Shown here in pieces: positions 55,717 through 64,000 of a stretch of DNA of 64,000 bases (position 1 is its first letter; each line of letters begins with the position of its first letter). The position numbers and the translations under genes are program-made. The stretch covers positions 87,685,156-87,749,155 of the forward strand of contig NC_133532.1 in the NCBI RefSeq assembly GCF_048544455.1, written 5' to 3'. The notes below the pieces were generated by a model. It made no database searches. It saw only the letters and a list, made by a program, of their open reading frames with translations, and had not been told where the DNA came from. The stretch is from Silene latifolia (lineage: Eukaryota; Streptophyta; Magnoliopsida; Caryophyllales; Caryophyllaceae).

Positions 55717-57447
55717 TGGTCGGACTCACTTGGAGCTTAATTTTCGGTTACTTGTCGTTAGGAGCACCTAGACCAAAACAATATTTATAACTTCACAAAC
55801 AACTCTACTATTAGTAAAGAGGCAAGTAAAGATCGGATCCTAAGGGACGGGTATTGATGTAGGATTTTCGATTGCAAGTAGCGGTGTCTAGGGGTGTCAC
55901 AATTTGGGTTGAGATGAGAAGATCACTAAACTAAATAGCAATAAAAGTAGGCAAGCAAGGTGATTAAAATGAGATGTAAACAAATGATTAAAAGCACTAG
56001 GGTGTCATGGGGTCACAAGGGATTCATGGGAATGGGTCATACAAACATATTCTCAAATTATAAGCAAGCAATTATTGTTGTGATAGGATCGAGTTGGTTT
56101 ATATCTTACAATCCTAGCAAGGTTTGGGTCCCGTAGCCGAATCGATTAGATTGTACAATACCTACAAGTCGACTTAATCCTCCCTAATCAACTATATGCA
56201 TGGTCTAATGAGATTCGAGTTGGTTTACGTCTTACAAGTCTCATTGAAAAGGTAAGTGATGGGTAAAAAATGAAAGGATTCATAGCCTCGCATTTCATCA
56301 AACATAACCTGTGCATAAGTTGAGATCACAACAAGCAAGCAAATAAATTATGAAGACATAATAAATTAAGCATGAATCACCCCCCATGTTGGTTTCCCCT
56401 AATTACCCATTAACCCTAGTTAAGGAAAATACTCACTCATTATCAAGTTGAACATGTTAACTAGGTTGTCAATCATATTAACAAAGCAAAACATGATGAA
56501 TAAATAAAGATGATTAACAATAATTAAAAAGGGATTAAGAGAGTTATACCTAATGATGATTCCAAAATAAAGCAAAGAATAATAGAAGTACTTGATGAAT
56601 GATTGGAAGGTTGTCAATCTCCCAATAATAACCCAAATAATCTTCAATTACCCAAAATAAAAGATGAACAAAAGATAAATTAAGGAAATGAGATTTGTAT
56701 TAATATTTGATTAGAAGTTGATTACAAGATTAAGAAGAGATTAGAATGATATAAACTACACTAAAGATTGATAAGAAGAACATGCTCCATCTAATTAGAC
56801 TAATGGGGTATTTATAGTGGGGATTAGGTACACAAATTAGGGTTTACTAAGGGCTTAAATGACGATTAAGTCCTTGAGGAATCGCTCCTCTCAGAAAAAG
56901 ATGCGGGTCTCTTTTTTGCCGGTCTTTCACAAATATGCGCATCTTTCATGGAGCAAGAAGAAGACGTGTGGGTCTGTAACACAATCCGGGCGTCCAAGGG
57001 TCGGGACGAGCGGATTCTCAGGTGGTTGGACGAGCGTCCTGGGAGGCTTCTGGACGGGCGTCCCAATGGGAAGGACGCTCGGATTTTTGCAGTGTTGGAC
57101 GGGCGTCCTGCCTGGTTGGACGAGCGGATCTCGTCCCAGCCTTCTTTTTCTTCTTTTCTTCTTTCTTCCTCCAATAATCCTCCGGGATCTTGTCGGAGAT
57201 GCAAGGATTTCTTCATCATTGCCCATCTACTATAATATGTACAAAGGCCTTCTAGTCTTCTCTTCTCTTTGATGCTTGGTCATTAGATTCGATCAATTTA
57301 GCTCCATTTTGCCATGAAAATGTAAGGTTTGCACTCCTCTCCTACCAAGGAAACAAAACCTCAAAGAATATGCAAAACAAAGGACTAAAGATAGTAAATG
57401 ACCCAAATATGCACTAAAAAGCATAGGAACGAGGCTAATTCGGGGAC
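55717..57447 (-). repeat. 5' LTR of minus-strand Athila-like element
   Basis: About 1.73 kb, ending ...CCGACCA before the PBS on the minus strand. The right limit is where identity with the 3' LTR copy stops (TAATTCGGGGACTA). The remaining ~18 bp of its start, present in the left copy, are missing. Confidence 0.75.
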
Positions 57448-57580
57448 TAAAACTGTTACCTTAGACTGAAATTAAACAACTATTAATTGCATCGCCTCCT
57501 TGTGGTTCGACCCTGACTGCCATTAGCTATAGTAGTAGTTTGGATTATAAATTTATCTTTGGTACTCTACGACGGTATCA
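57448..57580 (+). repeat. 5' LTR remnant of plus-strand Athila-like element
   Basis: Only the U5 end is left: CCTTGTGGTTCGACCCTGAC ... GGTACTCTACGACGGTATCA. It joins the minus-strand LTR at 57447. Confidence 0.75.
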
Positions 57581-57585
57581 AATTT

Positions 57586-57603
57586 TGGCGCCGTTGCCGG
57601 GGA
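57586..57603 (+). other. Primer binding site, tRNA-Asp (plus strand)
   Basis: TGGCGCCGTTGCCGGGGA, a full match to the tRNA-Asp complement, 5 bp after the LTR end. Confidence 0.92.
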
Positions 57604-57707
57604 AACAATTGTTTAAATTTTTAGTTGTTTTTATTTTTGTCTTTCTCTTAGTTTAAGGGACATCTGTTCCTTAAACTATTCTCATATTCTACTTGTAGTT
57701 TCCTCTT

Positions 57708-59503
57708 ATGCGCAGGTCACAGGGTGGTGAATTACGACCGTTAGATCCTGAGATCGAAAGGACTTTGCGTGAGTTGAGACGATCATCTAGAGTATTGCCG
57801 ACAGAGGAAGAGCTGAGTACTATATCCAGTTACTACGAGAACGAGTTATTTGAGGAGGATCCACCTTCGTCTCCTATTTCTACTTCTTCAGCTGAGACCG
57901 TTACATCTCCAGATATGGCTGAAGAAGCAAGTATATCTAGTCACTCCGAGCCAAAAGCTGAGAATCTTTAAAAGGGATTCGCGTTGCCAGCCGGGACGGA
58001 AAGAAAATTCAAAGCAAAACCGTCCTACATCAACTTGGTTGAGAGAAACCAATTTGGGGGAGCTGCGACTGAAGATGCAGCTAAACATATGGAGATATTC
58101 ATTGACTATTGTTGTTCCATACCCCCACCCGGTGCAGTGTGACCCCGGACCAAGTAAAAGAGACGATTTTCATATTCTCACTCCGTGATGCTGCTAGGGA
58201 GTGGTACCGAGATCTGGATCGAGCTGCCAATGGGATTACTGATTGGAATTCGCTAGCCCTAGCATTTTATAAGAAATATTTCTCTGCATCGAAGACCAAT
58301 GCGATTAGAGCTCAGATCACAAGCTTTAAACAGGGTCCTGATGAAGATTTTCATGAGGCATGGGTCCGTTTCAAGAGACTGGTGCGAACTATTCCGCACC
58401 ATGGGTTTGAGAAATGGTTTCTGTGCAACCAATTCTATAATGGCCTTTATGATAATCAGAGAGCTATCCTGGATGCTGCAGCTAATGGGAGATTTCAAGA
58501 AAATAGCGGTGAGACAAAGGGGTGGAAAATCATTGATGACCTGGCCACCCATAAAGCTGAGCATGGGAATTCTAGGGGAAATCAGAGAAGATCAACTGAA
58601 TCTCCTGCTGTAGCTGCAATAGAGGGCCTTACTGCGAGATTCGACAAGATAGATTTTGGGGGATCCCAAAAAGGTGGGATGTACAAAGTTAACGCAGTTT
58701 CAGACGGTCCTTTTACATGCAAAAGATGTGGAGGAGAGGGACATGTTTCGGAGTTTTGTACTAGTTCGAATGAAACATGTGCTGCCTTTCAACACTATAG
58801 GCAAACTGGTACTTATCCCGATCCCTCTACTGTCCACCCCAATTTGAGGTGGACTAACCAAAATGTCCTTAATCCGGGTCCACAGCAGCAGCAGCAGCAG
58901 AACTATGTGCCCCCTCATAAGCAGCAGCAATATCAAAAGCCTCCTTATGTGCCTCAGCAGCAGCAATTTCATGGTTCTGATATTTCTGAATTGAAGAACA
59001 TGGTTCAGAATTTATCGGGTCTGTTGCAAAAGGAGTCTCTAGCTAGAGAGACTTCTACAAAAATGTTGGAGAGTCAAATTGCCCAATTGGCAAGCAAGAG
59101 TGCAACTAGAGCTCCGGGGCATTTACCGTCGCAGCCGGATAAAAAAGAGACTCTAAATGCGATTACTTTGAGGAGTGGGTCTACCCTTGATGGGCCCGCT
59201 ATGGTCGAGGATGTTACTGGAAAAGATGAGGCGGAACCAAGTAAGAAGAAGGCTGGAATGAACAGTAGCAAGAAAAAGACGATCAGTAGGTATATCAGTC
59301 GATCGACTGACATACCTGGTCGATCGACCAGTCCGCGTAATAAAGATGCAGCTTTCTGGTCTGAGGAAGCGGTCGATCGATCCGACCTACATGGTCGATC
59401 GACTGAAGATGCTGCTGAAGTTGAACCTTTTCGTCCTCCAATGCCAGATAACTTGAGGGACCACTTATTTCGGGGTACGACGACTCCGAAATTATTGAGG
59501 TAA
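57708..59503 (+). pseudogene. Athila-like gag with intact zinc knuckle
   Basis: ATG 57708 (MRRSQGGELRPLDPEIERTL) runs to TAA-type stop 57969. Coding sequence such as YINLVERNQFGG follows in a changed frame, and the long frame resumes from about 58140 to 59503. It has the gag core (IFSLRDAAREWYRDLDR ... FYKKYFSASKTNAIR ... FWHEAWVRFKRL-like EAWVRFKRLVRTIPHHG). The intact CX2CX4HX4C knuckle reads CKRCGGEGHVSEFC. A Gln-rich tract (CAG repeats near 58885) and the TLRSGSTLDGP block follow. The C-terminal part contains RST repeats encoded by paired GTCGATCGAC palindromes. A TAA at 59501 interrupts the gag-protease frame. Confidence 0.85.
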
Positions 59504-60798
59504 GATCCAAATGCTGATGGGTCAGTTCCGGTCCCAAAGTATGACCCTATGATGTTTAATGGTTCATTCCTGAGACGGTCTGAAGAAGGTTCGAGCTACA
59601 ACAAAGACAAGGTAGTGGATTTTCAGCCTAAATCCACTGATGCCGGTATGAGAGACCTAGAGGAGAGGGCTAAGTTGCTTCCTACAGCCCCTTATCCAGA
59701 GAGATTGGTACCGACAAAGGAACAAGTATCGTTTAACAAATTTGAAAATGTTATTCGTAGTTTAAATGTACAAGTTCCTTTCTTAGAATTGGTTAATCAA
59801 GTGCCTGCTTACATGAAATTTATGAAGTAGTTGTTGTCTAAAAAGAAGTCACTTGATACTGTGCAATCTGTCGCACTAACTGAGGAGTCATGTTCCTATT
59901 TGGCTCACACTGCTCCACATAAGTTAGCTGACCCTGGTAGCTTTTCTGTTCCTTGTAATATCGGAACCTTCTCAATTGAGAAGGCATTATGTGACCTAGG
60001 AGCTAGCATTAGTGTCATGCCATTGAGTCTGGCTAGGAAGTTGGGTTTGACTAAGTTTGCAATCACAAACATGACTGTATAGATGGTCGATCGTTCTGCG
60101 GTCCAGCCTATAGGAGTCTTAGAGGACATTCCTGTGCAAATAGGAAAGTTCTTTTTCCAGTTGACTTCGTTGTGTTAGATATACCCGAGGATGCTCACAT
60201 CCCTATCATTTTGGGTAGACCATTTTTGCACACTGCTGGTGCAGTTATAGATGTTGGCTCAGGGACATTGACATTTAAGGTAGGGAAACAGTCCATTATT
60301 TTTGCCCAGACCTATAAGAAGAAGGATGCCATGTACCCAGTAACTTGCAATGTAGCTAAATCTTATGTTGTGTTGCCTGATATGCTTACCCCTATGCCTA
60401 TTCCTGTTGTGACACCTCCGCCCCAGATTGGGAGCAAATTGGAGGAAGATTCTTCTGTTTTGGATATTGCAGGAAATGGTTTGGGGAAGGAAGAGCCGCA
60501 TGTTGCTCCAGTTGTGAAGGAGCCAATCGTTCAAAGAGGCGGTCTAGGATGTCTTAGCTATGGCACAGACGAGGAACCAGATGAGGAGCCAGTCAAAGTG
60601 ACGGAGTCCGATTTGGATTTTGACGAGCCATACGAGGTCATTGATTGGGAAGATGTTAGAGATGTTGATCCGTTGAGTTCTGCGGATATTGGAGTCGTTA
60701 GGAACCCCGCTGAGGAGATGAGCACTATAGAGGCTACCTCTTGTAGCCAGAAGCCGAGCAAGTGGGCCATTCCGTGGCCATTCTTGATCAACTATTAG
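59504..60798 (+). pseudogene. Athila-like protease with acidic tail, stop-interrupted
   Basis: The frame of gag continues after the stop at 59501-59503: FNGSFLRRSEE, then FENVIRSLNVQVPFLELV. Further stops are at 59828 and 60080. KALCDLGASISVMPLSLARKLG is the protease active site, intact. A frameshift near 60150 precedes PIILGRPFLHTAGAVIDVGS, the conserved flap-to-end block. The open frame (60172-60798) ends in an acidic, Pro-rich tail (DEEPDEEPVKVTESDLDFDEPYEV) at TAG 60796. There is no RT after it. The matching plan of the minus-strand element suggests this is the native end of the protein. Confidence 0.8.
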
Positions 60799-62955
60799 TC
60801 GATTAAGACTTTTTAAAGACATTTTATTACTTTTGTTAGACTTTTTATTGCTTTGGTGTGCGCGAGACTTCGCTTTAATAAGTTTGCTTAGGATTTAAAG
60901 ACTTTAGACTGTTACTTTGGGTTTTGCGCAGTTTTTGGGCGGGTTATTATGTGTATTTGCAGGTTCATAGACCACATTAGCTCAATTTATTGAGCTAAAT
61001 CGAAGAAATCAGAAACTTACAGCAGGTTTTCCAGTCGATCGACTGGACTGTATGGTAGATCGACTGAGCCGCGACTCCAGGAGCTTCTGTTCCTGTCACC
61101 CTGGTCGATCGACTGGACTGTATGGTCGATCGACCGCTTCCTGCTGTTGTACCTGTTCACGACCATTCCCCTGCTGTGCTTGGTCGATTTGCGGAGTTGA
61201 GGGAGTCTTTTCTCCACTTTATTCTCCGATTCATTTCTCTTTTCTTCCATTTTCTTATTTTGCACATAATTTTGCGTTTAATACATTGCTTTCTCGGAAT
61301 TACGCGCGGTACTTTTGTTTCTTTTCAGGTACCTATGGTAGCACTGCTGGCCACTGAAACCTCCTAGCTCACGCTGGTTTGGGGAGGTTTCATTCTGCGC
61401 TTAAAGTCTTGTGAGTTTCCGAGTCTTTCTTTTATGTCAATTTTAGTTATAGTAACGCAAATTCCCGTTTCCCTTTTATTTCATTACATGATTTTGCACA
61501 ATGGGGACATTGTGTGATTTGGTTTGGGGAAGGGTTTTGCATTGCATTCACATATTTTATTGCATTTCTGTTTCACGTTTATTGCACTTCAGTTTGCATT
61601 TGATATTTCATTTCTCTTATATATATATAGAAAATTCAAAAAAAAAAAATTGAAAAATTTCAAACTAATTCAAAAACAATGCATGTTTATTTTAGCATAT
61701 AGGTTGAGTCAAAACGGTAGTTTTTCGATAATGACATTGTATTTTCATCTGTTTATGCCTAAGCCTTGCTAATTGACATGTTATTAGTAGAATCACATAT
61801 GCATATCTACGAGTTTTCGTCAAATATCTTGCTGAACTTGAGACTTGACTTAGATTTTTGGCAAACTACATTATATTCTGAGTTTTAGAGCCTATAACTG
61901 GTGACATCTATGACCAGTTCATTTAGGAATGTGAGGAGTTACTCCTTATGAGGCATGTTACATAAATTTGCATAAGCATGGACTTGGTCTACTCTATACC
62001 TGTATGCATTCGGTTTGTGGTTTGTTGACACATGTGGTAGAGGTCCTTTTTTCTCATTTTACCCATAAACCTCACATAGCCAAATTGCCCTTTTTGTCCC
62101 ATAAGCTACATACTATATTTAGCCTACCTTATCCGAGCTTGTTTTGGTAGTTGTGGGAATGTATTTATTTCATTTTGGTTATATTGCTCTTTATGAGATG
62201 TTTGGGAGAATGTTGGAAAGGAGGAAAGAAAGAAAGAAAAAAAAAGAATTGAAAAGAATAAAAGGGAGAAAAAAATGAAAAGCATGTAGAAAAAGAAAGG
62301 AAAAAATCAAAATCGCATAATTCAAAGTCTTTATTAAATGGTGATATTTGCTCCCATGTTGTATTTGAATCTTATGGGGAGTTGACTAATTGTGGAAATG
62401 GTGAGATTAGTGCTAATCATTAGCACCGGTTTTATTGTTGAATCTTGAGCAAGAAGTTGGATGTTGTTATAATTTTGATTTGTAGTTACTAGCTTGGCTT
62501 TAACTCCTCATATCCAAATTCATTTTAGCCCCTTCTTACCCATTACCTCACATATCCATATTTACCTCGGCATGTGTCATGGTCATTTGTTTGGTTGGAA
62601 TGCATATGTATGGTTGTAGAGATCACTTTCATATTAAACTGCAGGCATGTTCTTATAGGTCGTAGTTAGGTGAGAGTCATTACAATATTACTTCTTTCTA
62701 TCTTTACATATATTCACCTATATTCATTGTATGATATGAGCGACCCGTGAGAGTCCATAATGATAAGTCTCTATAGTTGACGGTTCAGCAGTTTTTAACG
62801 ACTACATAACTCGTTTGCATGATTCATATTGCTAATTGATTGTTAGTTGTTGCATTAAATTGGTTTAGGCTTTATAGTTGCATTTCGCTCTGAGATTGAA
62901 CTCGTTCCATTAGGTCCTAAGATCGAGTCTAATTCTTGCTTGGGGACAAGCAAGG
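60799..62955 (+). other. Athila-like 3' non-coding region with motif pairs
   Basis: About 2.2 kb, no supportable ORF. Paired GTCGATCGAC palindromes at 61034 and 61104/61125. An A-rich run lies at 61637-61650 and a purine-rich stretch at 62218-62300. It ends in CTTGGGGACAAGCAAGGG before the PPT. Confidence 0.65.
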
Positions 62956-62959
62956 GTTT

Positions 62960-62973
62960 GGTTTGGGGAAGTT
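62960..62973 (+). other. Polypurine tract of plus-strand Athila-like element
   Basis: GGTTTGGGGAAGT just before the LTR start. Athila elements typically carry a TTGGGGACAAGC box and a G-rich tract here. Confidence 0.7.
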
Positions 62974-64000
62974 TGATGCATGTCATTTATATGATGTTTT
63001 ACACCTTATTTTACACGCATTTCAGAGCTCAATTATGTAGATTATGCTACTATTTTCCCTATTTCCGTCTACTTTCGTGTTTTTGTATAATATTGCAGAA
63101 ATGTGAAGAATCCAGCGGAAATCGAGCCGAATCCGTCCCCTAGTACTTGGCATATTATTTGACATGAAGTATTTACTCAAGAAATGAACTTGGCGCGCAT
63201 TTCAAGCCTGGAAATAGATTTATAGAGAATTTAGAAGTGGACTACCAGCTACAGTGGTCTATAGACTGACCTACGTGGCCTATAGACTGTCAGAATGCTG
63301 AACAAAAGTCTGCAAGAAAGAGAGCAGTCGATCGACTGGACTGTATGGTCGATCGACCACCCCACGACTCTACGCGCAAGATTCAATTAGAATTCCGAGG
63401 CCCATTGTAATTAGGTTTTAGGAATAAAGTTACGTATGACTATCTATATAACGTAACCAGATGTTTTCAGAGAGATATACAGAATTAATTAGGGTTCAAT
63501 ACACAGGAATTGAACCTTTTATTATTTCATTAGTTTTAATCAATAAAGTTTCATATGCATTGGGTTTTCGATCTTTTCAATTCAATTCTTCTTTACGGTA
63601 TTCTATGTTCCTTCGTTCATATTCGTTGCTTTAATTTTTCCGTAGTTTAGAATTGCTAGTTTAGATTTCCCAAAGCCAAATTATCATTTCATGTTAGTTA
63701 TTTATTTGGTTAATTTAATTATGAATTCAATAGCTTTACTCGTAAATTTTATTGTTGTTGTTATTACCATCATGAGTAGCTAAACCCTTCGTGCTAAAAT
63801 GTAGGGGATATGTAGATTAGACGGCTTCGACGATAGGTGACCTGCCAGCGGGCTCTGGTCGATCGACTGACTTTGTTGGTCGATCGACTGGGTCCGTAGG
63901 TCTATCGACTGCCACGTGTTAGATTAGCTTCGACTTAATTAATTTAATTGCCATTTTTGACGAATCGAGTGCACGCGACTAGTTAAATGCTTAGGAATTG
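62974..64000 (+). repeat. 3' LTR of plus-strand Athila-like element, partial
   Basis: Begins TGATGCATGTCATTT and continues past the window end. A TATA-like CTATCTATATAACG at 63440-63453 fits U3. Palindrome pairs GTCGATCGAC lie at 63327/63348 and 63858/63879. Confidence 0.75.
63441..63450 (+). promoter_or_regulatory. TATA-like box in Athila-like LTR
   Basis: TATCTATATA, about 85 bp downstream of the first palindrome pair of the LTR. Confidence 0.45.

Larger units (their letters stand above)
47609..57447 (-). mobile_element. Athila-like Ty3 element on the minus strand, without RT/integrase
   Basis: Read right to left: truncated 5' LTR (57447-55717), tRNA-Asp PBS, gag, protease, a block of CG-rich motifs, an ATHILA ORF-1/env-like gene, non-coding DNA, PPT, and truncated 3' LTR (48155-47609). 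LTR segments 47609-48130 and 56933-57447 are close to identical. No RT, RNase H or integrase motif is seen anywhere between. It resembles a non-autonomous Athila derivative. Confidence 0.82.
57448..64000 (+). mobile_element. Athila-like Ty3 element on the plus strand, without RT/integrase
   Basis: The last ~133 bp of a 5' LTR, tRNA-Asp PBS, gag, protease, about 2.2 kb of non-coding DNA, PPT and the first kilobase of a 3' LTR running out of the window. Internal length is about 5.4 kb. No RT or integrase motif is present. The LTR end resembles the solo LTR at 19674-20958 and shares its TCGATCGA motifs, so the two may be one family. Confidence 0.82.

Noticed and set aside
58259..58972. Minus-strand and second-frame ORFs over the Athila-like gag
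   Set aside because: Shadows of the gag frame, which has the zinc knuckle and gag core.

Overview
The window is plant nuclear DNA, almost entirely transposable elements, most of them nested or truncated. I see no convincing intact host gene. The Athila-type PBS (tRNA-Asp complement), Tat-type PBS (tRNA-Arg complement), copia PBS, CACTA ends and L1-type LINE point to a eudicot. The repeat style (long LTRs with tandem repeats, LTRs rich in TCGATCGA) reminds me of Caryophyllales such as Silene, but that is an impression, not a proof.

Layout. (1) 1-4.1 kb: AT-rich, possibly LTR-derived DNA carrying a 2.1-kb CACTA element (819-2922) with matching TIRs, a 3-bp target duplication and a decayed transposase tail. 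(2) 3.97-21.5 kb: five tandem copies of a ~2.03-kb unit. Each joins a retrotransposon-like flank, a (TA)n tract and a CACTA-like segment with many AACGGTTGT repeats that carries a gene-like piece (UTR-like sequence, splice-like acceptor, 127-codon ORF, 3' UTR-like sequence). Copies 4 and 5 were later hit by a TIR element, a 3.7-kb solo LTR and a 1.29-kb solo LTR; sister copies preserve the empty sites. (3) 21.6-29.0 kb: an inverted fragment of the 3' part of a Tat-lineage element with its DUF7745-like extra gene. A nearly full-length LINE (22,231-27,217) sits between the TATA box and the start codon of that gene. (4) 29.2-33.1 kb: LTR fragments, including a copia LTR with PBS, and a two-exon-like piece of an unknown gene.

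(5) 33.1-47.6 kb: a Tat-lineage Ty3 element on the + strand: 5' LTR, PBS, leader with 60-bp tandem repeats, gag, protease, RNase H and integrase. A ~1.6-kb foreign block occupies the place of reverse transcriptase. Two antisense genes lie downstream of integrase; the 3' LTR is missing. (6) 47.6-57.4 kb: a minus-strand Athila-like element with LTRs, PBS, gag-protease and an ATHILA ORF-1/env-like gene but no RT or integrase. (7) 57.4 kb to the end: a plus-strand Athila-like element, again gag-protease only, with PBS, PPT and the start of its 3' LTR. The two Athila-like elements meet head to head through truncated LTRs at ~57,447.

All coding regions of the retroelements carry stops or frameshifts, so none looks autonomous. 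The most unusual signals are the tandem gene-capture array, the pol-less Athila-like elements, and pairs of a 10-bp palindrome (GTCGATCGAC) about 21 bp apart in both LTR and gag. A second Athila family has a different CG-rich motif with similar spacing.
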